A stretch of DNA of 64,000 bases from JAWKXU01 sp020446465 (GCA_041396845.1 JAWKXU010000002.1:1-64000); one strand, 5' to 3'; shown: positions 31,938-41,304, counted from the first letter of the stretch. The notes: generated by a model from the letters alone, not told the origin. Numbers and translations are program-made.

Positions 31938-32624
31938 ATGCCCCACGAAATCATAGCCTTGATTGACAAACCGTTGTTACTTGCTCTGGTCCTTGGGATC
32001 GGCGCCATTTGCGGCATCGCAGTTGAGCGTGTCGGAGAAGCACTGCGCCGGGCAGAGCGACGCGCTTACTGGAAGGGTCGCAATCAGGCTCGAGGTAAAA
32101 ACGGCAGATCGCCGCGCACGATTGGCAGCCCCGGCGATCAGCAAGGCAAGGCGACAGACATTGCCGCAGAACAACTCCGTCTGGTTATGGGTGCCAGCTT
32201 CAAGGCCCGAACACTCCTTAATCAAGGCGAAAAGCGATTGTTGGGCGTGATTGATGCGGCATTGGCCGAATATAGCCCGGACTGGCGGGCGATGGGGCAA
32301 GTTTCACTCGGCGAAATTCTCTCCAGCCCTGATCAAGGCGCTTATCTCGCCGTAAATTCCAAGCGTGTCGATTTGCTGATTGTGGATTCTGATTGCAAGC
32401 CGCTCCATGCAATCGAATTTCAAGGCAAAGGCCACCATTTGGGCATGGAAACTGCTGCGCGCGATGCTGTGAAGAAAGAGGCGCTGCGGCGCGCAGGCAT
32501 CGGTTATGTTGAAGTCATCAGTGGCGACACTCCAGGCGAAGTGAAAGATATGATTCGCAAACTGACGACCGAAGCCTTTCGGCGCGAAGGTGGTTTCGGA
32601 AAAAAGGGCGCTGAGAACAAATAA
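31938..32624 (+). CDS. Membrane-anchored DUF2726 protein
   Basis: The 228-aa product has an N-terminal membrane helix (about residues 8-28, LLLALVLGIGAICGIAV), a basic linker, then a DUF2726 domain with LLNQGEKRLLGVIDAAL, SKRVDLLIVDSDCKPLHAIEFQGKGHH and KKEALRRAGIGYVEV. The D...EFQ pattern resembles the core of restriction-endonuclease-like folds, so a nuclease-type activity is possible. The ATG at 31938 is favoured because the membrane helix starts just after it. Confidence 0.7.
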   Translation: MPHEIIALIDKPLLLALVLGIGAICGIAVERVGEALRRAERRAYWKGRNQARGKNGRSPRTIGSPGDQQGKATDIAAEQLRLVMGASFKARTLLNQGEKRLLGVIDAALAEYSPDWRAMGQVSLGEILSSPDQGAYLAVNSKRVDLLIVDSDCKPLHAIEFQGKGHHLGMETAARDAVKKEALRRAGIGYVEVISGDTPGEVKDMIRKLTTEAFRREGGFGKKGAENK

Positions 32625-32680
32625 TACGCGAGGCTGTTAGGTCAGGGCCGTGGCACCCCGTGCCATTGATAAACCTCGAC

Positions 32681-33094
32681 TCACTCCGGCATTTTCGCCC
32701 AGCGCTCCATCGGCTGATTGGCGATATCGTCCGTCCAGCTGTGCTTGCTTTCCTCCCAAACGCAAACGGTCGGTGCGGGATAGGTCGGGTCTGCAAACAG
32801 GCCATTGGCCACGGCGACCACATCGGGAAAGCCCGTCAGTTCCCAGAATACGGTTGTGCCACAATCGGGGCAGAAATGGTGGATCACGCCGTTGCCAGTA
32901 TCGGCCTTGCGCTCCCATGTGCGACTGTCACCCTGAATTTCCAGTTTCTCCCGCGCGAACCTGCTGTTTGCACTGAACGGCGCACCCGTGCGCTGCTGGC
33001 AGGCGATGCAGTGACACATGGAAATCCGCGCTGCTTCACCCGTGCAGCACACTTGCAACTGACCGCACTGGCACGATGCCGTGCGAAGGGTCAA
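32681..33094 (-). CDS. GFA-family zinc protein
   Basis: The 137-aa product carries the GFA (Gfa/CENP-V) zinc motifs CQCGQLQ (residues 8-14), MCHCIACQQRTGAPFSA (about 26-42) and FCPDCGTTVFWEL (about 74-86). These make two zinc sites in a Mis18-like beta-tent fold. The family is named after glutathione-dependent formaldehyde-activating enzyme, but most members have no proven reaction. The start overlaps the stop of the neighbouring GFA gene by ATGA; the pair looks like a tandem duplication. Confidence 0.9.
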   Translation of the reverse strand: MTLRTASCQCGQLQVCCTGEAARISMCHCIACQQRTGAPFSANSRFAREKLEIQGDSRTWERKADTGNGVIHHFCPDCGTTVFWELTGFPDVVAVANGLFADPTYPAPTVCVWEESKHSWTDDIANQPMERWAKMPE

Positions 33095-33504
33095 AGAACA
33101 GGGTCCGTATCGAATGTCGGCAGTTCGCCGGTATCAACCCAGCACTGCTTGCTCTTGACCCAGATATGCGCTTGCGGATTGAGGCTGTGCGTATCGTCGA
33201 TTGTGCCGGTCTTGATCCACAACACCCCCGGCGTTGCCTCCACTATCGAAAACAGGGGCGATCCGCACTTGCCGCAAAACTTGCGCTGCACTGCGTTGCC
33301 GCTGTCGCCCCTGCCAAGATAAGTTGCAGGTTCACCTTCCACTTTGACACCAGATTCCGGCACACCCATGATGACGGAAAACGCTGTGCCGGACTGACGC
33401 TGGCAATCCTTGCAATGGCAAGCGAATGTGCCCACCGGCGCTGCCTCCAGCGTATAATGCACTGCCCCGCACAGGCACGATCCAGTTGCTTTCGCCTCAC
33501 TCAT
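33091..33504 (-). CDS. GFA-family zinc protein, second copy
   Basis: The 137-aa product has SCLCGAVHY (residues 9-17), ACHCKDCQRQSGTAFSVI and FCGKCGSPLFSIV, the same three zinc motifs as the downstream neighbour, but is clearly diverged from it elsewhere. The ATG at 33504 is used; the frame also allows a TTG two codons upstream. No formaldehyde-oxidation gene is adjacent, so the reaction is not inferred. Confidence 0.9.
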   Translation of the reverse strand: MSEAKATGSCLCGAVHYTLEAAPVGTFACHCKDCQRQSGTAFSVIMGVPESGVKVEGEPATYLGRGDSGNAVQRKFCGKCGSPLFSIVEATPGVLWIKTGTIDDTHSLNPQAHIWVKSKQCWVDTGELPTFDTDPVL

Positions 33505-33589
33505 CCCCAATCCTCTCCATCAAACGTGGCCCACAGCCAGCACGCGCTCAACAGGGCATGTGGCACATCTTTGCCAGACTTGCGATAGA

Positions 33590-35440
33590 TCAGCCACCTG
33601 ACGGCATGTAAAGATCCCCGCCTTCCCGATATTTTTCGGCCATTTCCTCCATCCCTTCATCAGCATTCGCACTCGGCTTTGTCGCCGCGAGATAGCTGTC
33701 CGAGTTTTGCTTCGCCGCAAACTCTCGCACTTCCTGCGTGATCTTCATCGAGCAGAACTTCGGCCCGCACATGGAGCAGAAATGCGCTGTCTTGGCGCCT
33801 TCTGCGGGCAGGGTCTGATCATGGTATTGCTCTGCCGTATCAGGGTCGAGACTAAGGTTGAACTGGTCGCGCCAGCGGAACTCGAACCGGGCGCGGGAAA
33901 GCGCATCGTCCCGCACCTTGGCCACAGGATGGCCTTTCGCAAGGTCGGCCGCGTGGGCGGCGAGCTTGTAGGTGACGACGCCGACTTTCACGTCGTCACG
34001 ATCAGGCAGGCCCAGATGCTCCTTGGGCGTGACATAGCAAAGCATCGCCGTGCCATACCAGCCGATCTGCGCTGCGCCGATGCCGCTGGTGATATGGTCA
34101 TATCCCGGTGCAATGTCGGTAACGAGCGGGCCGAGCGTGTAGAACGGCGCTTCACCGCAGGCCTCAAGCTGCTTGTCCATGTTTTCCTTGATCTTGTGCA
34201 TGGGCACATGCCCCGGCCCTTCGATCATTACTTGTACGTCCTGCTCCCACGCACGTTTGGTCAGTTCGCCCAGGGTGTAGAGTTCGGCAAACTGCGCCTC
34301 GTCATTAGCGTCAGCGATCGAGCCGGGGCGCAGGCCATCACCCAGCGAATAGGCGATGTCATAAGCCTTCATGATTTCGGTAATGTCGTCAAAGTGTTCG
34401 TAGAGGAAGCTCTCCTTGTGGTGAGCAAGACACCACTTGGCCATGATCGAGCCACCGCGAGAAACGATCCCGGTCACGCGCTTGGCCGTCATCGGGATAT
34501 AGGGCAAGCGGACACCGGCATGGATGGTGAAATAATCGACGCCCTGTTCGGCCTGTTCGATCAGCGTATCGCGGAAAATTTCCCAGGTCAGGTCCTCGGC
34601 GATACCGCCCACTTTTTCCAGCGCCTGATAGATCGGCACGGTGCCGATGGGGACAGGGCTGTTGCGGATGATCCATTCGCGCGTGTCGTGGATATTACGG
34701 CCCGTGGAAAGGTCCATCACCGTGTCCGCACCCCAGCGGATTGACCAGACCATCTTGTCCACTTCGGCGGCGACATCGGACGCCACGGCGGAATTGCCGA
34801 TATTGGCGTTGACCTTGACGAGGAAATTGCGCCCGATGGCCATCGGTTCGCTTTCGGGGTGGTTCACGTTGCTGGGGATGATCGCCCGCCCGCGCGCCAC
34901 TTCGTCACGCACGAACTCCGGCGTGACATAATCAGGGATGGCCGCACCCCAGTCCTGCCCGTCGCGCACAAGATCGCGCACCATTTCGCGCCCCAGGTTT
35001 TCGCGGGTGGCGACGTATTCCATCTCCGGCGTAATGATGCCGCGCTTGGCATAGTGCATCTGGCTGATGTTCGCGCCGGATTTGGCGCGCAGCACCGTTT
35101 TCGCTACATTGGGGAAGGCAGGCACGCCGCCACTTCGATCCGGCCCCAGTTGCCCGTTATCCTCCGGCTTGACGGCGCGCGGGGTATATTCTTCGACGTC
35201 CCCGCGCTCCATTTGCCACTGACGACGCATCGCAGGAAGGCCCGCGGCAATGTCAATCCGGGCATCCGTATCGGTATAAGGGCCGGAAGTATCATAGACC
35301 CGCACCGGCGGTTCCCCGCTGGAAGGCTCCAGTGCGATTTCGCGCATCGCCACCTGACGGGGACCAACATGGATCTTTCGGCTGCCGCGAATCGGGCCAG
35401 TGGTAACGCCGATTTCCAGTTTGCTGTTGATGTCGGCCAT
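33590..35440 (-). CDS. thiC: Phosphomethylpyrimidine synthase ThiC
   Basis: ThiC converts AIR to HMP phosphate, the pyrimidine part of thiamine, by radical SAM chemistry. The 616-aa protein has the C-terminal 4Fe-4S motif CSMCGPKFC (CxxCxxxxC), SRGGSIMAKWCLAHHKESFLYEHFDDI, GLRPGSIADANDEAQFAEL and MIEGPGHVPMHKIKENMDKQ. The ATG at 35440 is family-like (MADINSKLEIGVTTG); the frame upstream runs through the riboswitch and is not coding. Expression should be off when TPP is plentiful, via the leader riboswitch. Confidence 0.97.
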   Translation of the reverse strand: MADINSKLEIGVTTGPIRGSRKIHVGPRQVAMREIALEPSSGEPPVRVYDTSGPYTDTDARIDIAAGLPAMRRQWQMERGDVEEYTPRAVKPEDNGQLGPDRSGGVPAFPNVAKTVLRAKSGANISQMHYAKRGIITPEMEYVATRENLGREMVRDLVRDGQDWGAAIPDYVTPEFVRDEVARGRAIIPSNVNHPESEPMAIGRNFLVKVNANIGNSAVASDVAAEVDKMVWSIRWGADTVMDLSTGRNIHDTREWIIRNSPVPIGTVPIYQALEKVGGIAEDLTWEIFRDTLIEQAEQGVDYFTIHAGVRLPYIPMTAKRVTGIVSRGGSIMAKWCLAHHKESFLYEHFDDITEIMKAYDIAYSLGDGLRPGSIADANDEAQFAELYTLGELTKRAWEQDVQVMIEGPGHVPMHKIKENMDKQLEACGEAPFYTLGPLVTDIAPGYDHITSGIGAAQIGWYGTAMLCYVTPKEHLGLPDRDDVKVGVVTYKLAAHAADLAKGHPVAKVRDDALSRARFEFRWRDQFNLSLDPDTAEQYHDQTLPAEGAKTAHFCSMCGPKFCSMKITQEVREFAAKQNSDSYLAATKPSANADEGMEEMAEKYREGGDLYMPSGG

Positions 35441-35494
35441 GTTGTCGCATTCTCCAGAAAGGCGGAGCGCGGGGAACTGCCGATCCTGGGAACG

Positions 35495-35588
35495 ACCGCC
35501 CACTCCCTCCGCCCGTGTTAACGGGTTCAGGTTCAACGGGTCGTGGGGCGCGACGCCCACCTCTCAGCGCACGCGCGCTCCCCGGGGA
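35495..35588 (-). promoter_or_regulatory. TPP (THI-box) riboswitch
   Basis: On the minus strand the leader of thiC contains GCGCTGAGAGG (CTGAGA box, about 35570-35560), then ACCCGTTGAACCTGAACC. A pairing region ends in the CGGAGGGA segment that replaces the usual GCGTAGGGA. These are the conserved TPP-binding elements in order. The aptamer ends about 55 bases before the ATG, which suits translation control or termination in between. Confidence 0.9.
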
Positions 35589-35634
35589 TAGCGGAAAGGC
35601 TACTCGCCTCTGGCAGGCGAGTCAAAGCCAATGG

Positions 35635-36048
35635 TCAGATCGGCATACCAGCCAGATGCAAACCACCCGCGATTGTCAGCGCAGCGCCCACCAGCACTGT
35701 GAAACCGGCCCAGCCGCGATGCATTGCCCCCAGATTTTTCAACCAGATCTGGGTGTAGATGTCACAGAACGCGAGGATCACCAGTGCTTCTGCCATCATC
35801 AGGCCACCCAGCGCCTTGAGCGCGCAGGACAGGATATCCCCCGGAAGCCACGGATTGGCCAGATAGACAATCGTGCCCACCAGCAATTCCAGCATTCCGC
35901 AGACGAACTGCGCGGTAGGGGAACTTTCCACTTCCTCTATCATCGTGCGCCAGATGCCCGGCTTGCGTAGTGCGCCGATCCCGGCAAACACGGCCGCCAG
36001 CCCCAGCAGCAGCCCGCTCCATCCTGTAAAATCCACCGCGCCGTTCAT
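35635..36048 (-). CDS. Membrane protein, four TM helices
   Basis: The 137-aa product has hydrophobic segments at about residues 10-27, 47-65, 77-97 and 113-132 with short loops, and nothing catalytic. The ATG at 36048 (MNGAVDFTGWSGLLLGL) is preferred to much longer upstream frames, which read through the divergent region. It stands between the thiC leader and the S9 peptidase gene. Function is unknown. Confidence 0.65.
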   Translation of the reverse strand: MNGAVDFTGWSGLLLGLAAVFAGIGALRKPGIWRTMIEEVESSPTAQFVCGMLELLVGTIVYLANPWLPGDILSCALKALGGLMMAEALVILAFCDIYTQIWLKNLGAMHRGWAGFTVLVGAALTIAGGLHLAGMPI

Positions 36049-36201
36049 ATCTGTTTCCTCTCCACATAGATTTCTGCGCCGCAAGGATGCCCGCTGTTCC
36101 AGGCTGCATATACGATCAGAATCAAATTGCGGATGTTTTTTGTGTCTTGCAAAGACCTGCGAACCCTTTCGTGCCCTGCAAAAGGCCATTAACAAGTGTG
36201 C

Positions 36202-38253
36202 ATGAAACGCTCCGTCTGCACTCTTTTCATTATCGCTTCCCTCACTGCCAACGCTGCCCCCGGCACCGCAAATGCCCGGCCAATGACGCCAGAAGATGTC
36301 GGGCAATTGCAGGAACTTGGCCAATATACCATCGCGCCGGATGGGGAGCGGATTGCCTATACCACGCTGCATTATCCCGATGTCACCAGCGGCGAAAAGG
36401 ATGGCCGCGCCACACAACAGTTGAAAGTGGCATGGGGGCCGGAACTGGGCCGTGACTGGTTGCCTGCCGAAATGAACGTGGGGGCGCTGCACTTTTCCCC
36501 GGATGGCCGGACATTGTCGTTCACCTGGGCAGAACCCAATGGCAAGGATGCCGTCTGGGGAATGCCTGTCGATGGTGGGGGGCACCGCAAACTGGCCGAA
36601 GTGGCAGGCGTTCATGTGCGCGACTATCGCTGGGCGCCCGATGGCAGCGCGCTCTACATGCTAACCGAACCTGCACCTGACGATGCAGCGATCAGGCGGC
36701 GTGAGGCTGGCTTCGATGCCGTCGTTTTTGAGGAAGAGTTGCGCTTTTCCCGCCTGATGGTGGCGCGGGTGGGCAATGCTGTCGACAAGTCCCCACGTGA
36801 AATCCGCGTGCCGGGCGAAGTTTCCCGCTTTGAAATCATGCCTGATGGCAAGCGCGCCGTTCTGGCAAGCGCCCCGACCCCTCTGGTCGATGATTACTAT
36901 ACAGCTAGCAAGCTGCATGTGCTGGATCTTTCCACCGGCAAAGTGCTCCGCACATTCACCACCACTGGCAAGCTGGGCGATTTCGAAGTTGCACCCGATG
37001 GACGGCACATTTCATTGATCGCCGCGACGGACCAGCACGATCCGGCCCCGGTCACGCTCTACCTCGGCGATATCGACACGGGCACGCTCACCCCTCTCAA
37101 CGCAGGGGCCACAGAAGCAGCGATGGACGCAGAGTTCATGGCCGATGGCACGCTCGCCGTGCTGATCCACAAGGGCGCAAGGAGCGTGCTGCGTTTCCAT
37201 GATATGAGCGGAAAGGTCACGCACGAGGTGGATACAGGCGATGTCGCTGTTTCTTCCATCGCTGCGGCCGGCTCCACGCTGGCAGCACGGGCCAGCACGG
37301 CGCGCCATCCATCCGAACTGTTCCGGCTGGAAGGTGACAGCCTGCAACGCTGGACCAATCACAACCCGTGGCTGGCCGCGATCGACTTTGGCCCGCAGCG
37401 CACGGTCACTTATACGGCGCGCGATGGGCAAGCTATCGAAGGCGTGCTGATTGAACCTGTAGGCGGCGTCCGCAACGGCAAGGCCCCGCCGCTGATCCTG
37501 GACATCCACGGCGGGCCGGAAACGCATGAAACGAACGGCTGGACCACCAGTTATTCAGGCCCCGGACAAGTGGCAGCAGGCCGCGGCTATGCCGTGTTCC
37601 TGCCCAACTATCGCGGCTCCACCGGATATGGAACGGCATTTTCAAAGCAGCATCAGGGCGATTACGCCGGCAAGGAGTTCAACGATCTGGTTGACGCCAA
37701 ACGCGCACTTGCCAGCATGGGCCTGGCCGACCCGGCGCGGGTGGGCATTACCGGCGCATCTTATGGCGGCTATGCCAGCGGATGGGCCGCAACCGCGCTC
37801 ACTAATGAATTTGCGGCCTCGGTCATGTTCGTGGGTATTTCCAACCAGATTTCGAAAGTCGGCACCACGGAAATCCCGAACGAAATGCACCTTGTCCATT
37901 CGTTGATCTGGCCGTGGGAGGATTGGCAAGCCATGCTGGACGCCAGCCCCGTCACCCACGCGGGCAAGGCCAATACGCCGCTGCTGATCCTTGCCGGAAT
38001 GGATGATACGCGGGTCGATCCGGCACAGTCACACGAACTGTATCGCGCCATAAAGTTACGCACCGATACCCCCGTGCGGCTGGTGCTCTATCCGCGCGAA
38101 GGACACGGCAACCGGAAGGCTGCTGCGCGCTATGATTACAACCTTCGCATGATGGAGTGGTTTGACCACTACCTGAAGGGCGATGGCGAGCGGACCCGCG
38201 CGACGATGCCGCCCCCACGCCCCGAAATGCCGCGGACCAATGGCAGAAAATAA
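36202..38253 (+). CDS. S9-family prolyl oligopeptidase-type peptidase, exported
   Basis: The 683-aa protein has a signal peptide (about residues 1-27, VCTLFIIASLTANAAPGTANA). An N-terminal beta-propeller of PD40-like repeats follows (IAPDGERIAY, FSPDGRTLSF, APDGSALYM), and then an alpha/beta-hydrolase domain from about residue 430. The catalytic Ser is in GITGASYGGYAS (about 525), Asp in GMDDTRVDP, His in REGHGNRKA. It probably trims peptides in the periplasm. The ATG at 36202 suits the signal peptide; a GTG two codons earlier is possible. It ends just before a 95-bp repeat. Confidence 0.9.
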   Translation: MKRSVCTLFIIASLTANAAPGTANARPMTPEDVGQLQELGQYTIAPDGERIAYTTLHYPDVTSGEKDGRATQQLKVAWGPELGRDWLPAEMNVGALHFSPDGRTLSFTWAEPNGKDAVWGMPVDGGGHRKLAEVAGVHVRDYRWAPDGSALYMLTEPAPDDAAIRRREAGFDAVVFEEELRFSRLMVARVGNAVDKSPREIRVPGEVSRFEIMPDGKRAVLASAPTPLVDDYYTASKLHVLDLSTGKVLRTFTTTGKLGDFEVAPDGRHISLIAATDQHDPAPVTLYLGDIDTGTLTPLNAGATEAAMDAEFMADGTLAVLIHKGARSVLRFHDMSGKVTHEVDTGDVAVSSIAAAGSTLAARASTARHPSELFRLEGDSLQRWTNHNPWLAAIDFGPQRTVTYTARDGQAIEGVLIEPVGGVRNGKAPPLILDIHGGPETHETNGWTTSYSGPGQVAAGRGYAVFLPNYRGSTGYGTAFSKQHQGDYAGKEFNDLVDAKRALASMGLADPARVGITGASYGGYASGWAATALTNEFAASVMFVGISNQISKVGTTEIPNEMHLVHSLIWPWEDWQAMLDASPVTHAGKANTPLLILAGMDDTRVDPAQSHELYRAIKLRTDTPVRLVLYPREGHGNRKAAARYDYNLRMMEWFDHYLKGDGERTRATMPPPRPEMPRTNGRK

Positions 38254-38261
38254 AGCAATTC

Positions 38262-38356
38262 GAGAAAAAGTTGATCGACTTTTTCGACAAGGAAATGCGG
38301 CAAATCAAAAGCCTGTAGCGTTTCTTCCAATTCGACCTTTTCATGAAACGCTATAG
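38262..38356 (+). repeat. 95-bp two-hairpin intergenic repeat, copy A
   Basis: The element has a first stem GAAAAAGT/ACTTTTTC (about 38264-38285) and a second stem GTAGCGTTTC/GAAACGCTAT (from about 38315 to 38354). A gap-free match to the reverse complement of 62540-62634 holds at about 71 of 95 bases counted by eye. It lies between two genes that end toward each other, so it may work as a bidirectional terminator or be a mobile REP-like element. Confidence 0.7.
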
Positions 38357-38365
38357 CACGCACTT

Positions 38366-38959
38366 TCAGCCCATTGCTTGCCAGTCGTGGATAACATCCA
38401 CTGGCCAGACCAGCATGAGCACGTTCAGCGTCAGATTGTCGCGGATCATGGCCAGTGTGAACAGCTCGAACCCGATAGCAATCATAACGCTTGCCCATAC
38501 AGGGATTCGCCCCGCAACCAGAAAGCCCACGATCATCCAGCCAATATCAGCCGCTGAATTGACGATGCTGTCGCCCACATAGCCCCAGCTTACTGTCACC
38601 GCACGATAGCGGTCGATTATCATGGGCGAATTTTCCAGCACTTCCCAGAAGCCTTCAAAAGCTATTGCAATCGGCAGGGCATAACGGGCCGGCACACCGC
38701 CAATTACTTTCCAGCGCAGCCACACCAGCCACGCCAGAAAATAGAACAGCAACCCATGGATTACATGGCTGAAACTGTACCAGTCCGCGATATGCTGGCT
38801 GTTTTCGGCCGACTGGACAATGCCATGCCAAAACTTCACCGTTCCACAGGCACAAATCGGCGGGCGCCCCATCGCCAGCAGGATCGCAAGCACGCCAAGG
38901 TATACGCCCACGCCTGACGCGACAGCTTTCCAGTGCGGGCGTATGGTGGGAGCATTCAT
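38366..38959 (-). CDS. DUF2585 (UPF0314) membrane protein
   Basis: The 197-aa product has about five membrane helices and the family motifs PPICACGTVKFWHGIVQSAENSQHIADWYSFSHVIHGLLFY, FEGFWEVLENSPMIIDRYR and WGYVGDSIVNSAADIGWM. The family is widespread in Alphaproteobacteria with no known function; conserved His, Glu and Asp in the membrane region suggest metal or lipid binding. The ATG at 38959 fits family N-termini. Confidence 0.85.
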   Translation of the reverse strand: MNAPTIRPHWKAVASGVGVYLGVLAILLAMGRPPICACGTVKFWHGIVQSAENSQHIADWYSFSHVIHGLLFYFLAWLVWLRWKVIGGVPARYALPIAIAFEGFWEVLENSPMIIDRYRAVTVSWGYVGDSIVNSAADIGWMIVGFLVAGRIPVWASVMIAIGFELFTLAMIRDNLTLNVLMLVWPVDVIHDWQAMG

Positions 38960-39154
38960 CGCCCGACTTGTGAAGCGACTTTGCTTTTCGCGCAAGCAAC
39001 CCTGATGATGCGCGCGCAGCAGACAGTTGCGCATGCGCGCCCTTGGCCCTAACCCGGCAAGAATGATCGGGCGCAAACATAATAACGCACGAACAAGCGA
39101 AATCACCACAGGGCAGCCTCAGGCAGCACCGGGGCGTTGCCGGACGAATGCGGC

Positions 39155-40648
39155 ATGAGCGTTGCTGGCAAAAAGGCCTGCATCGTCGGGGCGGGCTTTG
39201 GCGGGCTGGCGCTGGGCATCAGGCTTCAGGCGGCAGGGGCCGCCACCACCATTGTCGAAGCGCGGGATATCCCCGGCGGCTGCGCCGGATACTGGCAAAG
39301 GGAAGGCTTCACTTTCGATGCCGGGCCAACCGTCATCACTGACACAGCAGCGCTCGATTCGCTCTGGCGGCTAAGTGGTCACGACATGGGGGAGGACGTG
39401 GAACTGCTACGCGTCCACCCGTACTGCCGCTACAACTGGCCCGATGGGGTGACGTTTGATCTGTCTGGTGACGATACTGCCCTCCTGCGCGAAATTGCGC
39501 GCGTCGCACCAGAGGACATCGGCGGTTTTGAAGACTTCATGCGCTATTGCGCCCATGTCTATCACGATTGTTTTGTGCGGCTGGCGTCCCACCCCTTCCC
39601 ATCGCGGCGGGCAATGGCGCGCGCCGCCCCCGCGCTGATCCGGCACAGAACGTGGCGTTCGCTTTACGATGTGGTGTCGCGATACATTGAATCGCCCAAA
39701 CTTCGCCAGGCATTGAGCACGCAGACCTTGCGCCTCGGCGGCAACCCGATGAAGCAGACGGCGCTTTATGCCCTTATTCACAAGATGGAGCGCGAAAGCG
39801 GTATCTGGTGCGTGCGCGGCGGCACCAACCAGTTGATTGCGGGCCTCGTCCGTCACTTTGAACGGCTGGGTGGAACGATCCGGCTGGGCGATCCTGTCAC
39901 CCGGCTCCATACACTTGGCAACCGCGTAACCGAAGTGGAAACGGCCAGCCGCTGGAAAGAACGCTTTGACGTTGTCGCAAGCAATGCGGACCTGATGCAC
40001 ACGTATCGCGATCTTCTGGGTCATACGCAGGGCGGAAACAGGGCTGCGCGCAAGCTGTCACGCAAACGCTATGCGCCCGGCGCCTTTCTCGTCCATTTCG
40101 GCCTTGAAGGGTCATGGCCTGGGATCCCTCATCATACGATGCTGCTTGGCCCGCGCTATCGCGGACTGATGGAAGACATCTTCGATCATGGGGTCTTGCC
40201 GCAGGATTTTGCGATCTTTCTCGATCATCCGTCCGTCACGGACCCCTCGCTCGCCCCGGAAGGCAAAAGCGTTTTTACCGCGCTCGTGCCCGTGGCCCAC
40301 ATGGGCAAACTGACTGTGGATTGGGAACAGCTTGGTCCGATGCTGGAAAAGCGCGTTCTGGATGAAGTGGGACGGCGCCTGATCCCGGACATTCACGCAA
40401 GGATCGTGACCAGTTTCCACTATACCCCGCGTGATTTCTCGCTCGATCTCAATGCCTACATGGGCAGCGCCTACGGGCTTGAACCACGCATCACGCAAAC
40501 CGCATGGCTGCGGCCCCATAACCGCGACGAAACGATGGAAAACTTCTATCTTACAGGCGTCAACACCCACCCCGGCCCCGGCGTTCCAGCGGTTATTGCG
40601 GGCGCGAAGATCACAGCCGCCCTGATGCTGGAGGATATGGCGCGATGA
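39155..40648 (+). CDS. crtI: CrtI-type phytoene desaturase/isomerase-family oxidoreductase
   Basis: CrtI-type enzymes desaturate phytoene toward lycopene or neurosporene. The 497-aa protein has an N-terminal dinucleotide-binding motif CIVGAGFGGLALGIRLQAAG, IPGGCAGYWQREGFTFDAGPTVIT, and the C-terminal FAD motif LTGVNTHPGPGVPAVIAGAKITA, all CrtI-like. The ATG at 39155 gives a proper start to the FAD fold; an in-frame TTG lies upstream. No crtB, crtY or crtE is adjacent, so carotenoid-family substrate specificity (for example CrtD, or retinol saturase-like) stays open. It overlaps the LOG gene by ATGA. Confidence 0.85.
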   Translation: MSVAGKKACIVGAGFGGLALGIRLQAAGAATTIVEARDIPGGCAGYWQREGFTFDAGPTVITDTAALDSLWRLSGHDMGEDVELLRVHPYCRYNWPDGVTFDLSGDDTALLREIARVAPEDIGGFEDFMRYCAHVYHDCFVRLASHPFPSRRAMARAAPALIRHRTWRSLYDVVSRYIESPKLRQALSTQTLRLGGNPMKQTALYALIHKMERESGIWCVRGGTNQLIAGLVRHFERLGGTIRLGDPVTRLHTLGNRVTEVETASRWKERFDVVASNADLMHTYRDLLGHTQGGNRAARKLSRKRYAPGAFLVHFGLEGSWPGIPHHTMLLGPRYRGLMEDIFDHGVLPQDFAIFLDHPSVTDPSLAPEGKSVFTALVPVAHMGKLTVDWEQLGPMLEKRVLDEVGRRLIPDIHARIVTSFHYTPRDFSLDLNAYMGSAYGLEPRITQTAWLRPHNRDETMENFYLTGVNTHPGPGVPAVIAGAKITAALMLEDMAR

Positions 40649-41250
40649 CGGCGGAAAGCCCCGTAAAACTGGCCCGGATCGCAGTATTCTGCGGCTCGGC
40701 CACCCCGCCCGACACGCGCTATATGGACCTCGCCCGCAAAGTGGGCGCTACACTGGCTGCGCGCGGGATCGGGGTTGTCTATGGCGGAGGACGTCTGGGC
40801 CTGATGGGGTCGCTGGCAACGGGCGCGCTCGATGCGGGCGGCGAAGTGATCGGCGTCATCCCCGAAGCGATGGTCAGCCGCGAAGTCGCCAATCACGATT
40901 GCACCGAACTGCGCGTGGTAGAAGGGATGCACCAGCGCAAGGCGCTGTTTACCGATCTGTCTGACGGGTTCCTGACTCTTCCCGGCGGGGTCGGGACGAT
41001 GGACGAATTGTGGGAAGCGATAAGCTGGGCACAGCTTGGCTATCACGCAAAGCCCGTGGCCTTGCTCAATGCTTTTGGGTTTTTCGACGGGCTACTGGCT
41101 TTCACGCGGCACATGGTGGAAACAGGCTTTATCCGCCGCGCGCACGAAAACATCCTGATGGCCGAGAACACGCTGGAACCGCTGCTGGACCGGATGGCCA
41201 GCCACACTCCGCATGAACCGATATTCCGGATGAAAGTCAGCGATCTTTAA
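40645..41250 (+). CDS. LOG-family protein (cytokinin riboside monophosphate phosphoribohydrolase-like)
   Basis: LOG enzymes release a nucleobase from a nucleoside monophosphate. The 201-aa Rossmann-fold protein has the catalytic motif PGGVGTMDELWE (about residues 112-123; PGGxGTxxE), FCGSATPPDTRYMDLAR at the start and YGGGRLGLMGSLATGAL. Bacterial members hydrolyse AMP- or cytokinin-type substrates. It shares four bases with crtI, so the two are co-translated, though no functional link is known. Confidence 0.9.
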   Translation: MTAESPVKLARIAVFCGSATPPDTRYMDLARKVGATLAARGIGVVYGGGRLGLMGSLATGALDAGGEVIGVIPEAMVSREVANHDCTELRVVEGMHQRKALFTDLSDGFLTLPGGVGTMDELWEAISWAQLGYHAKPVALLNAFGFFDGLLAFTRHMVETGFIRRAHENILMAENTLEPLLDRMASHTPHEPIFRMKVSDL

Positions 41251-41304
41251 TCGTCCCGCCTGTGAGGCAGCGTCGGCAAATCCCGCGCAGCCACGTCCGC
41301 GCGG

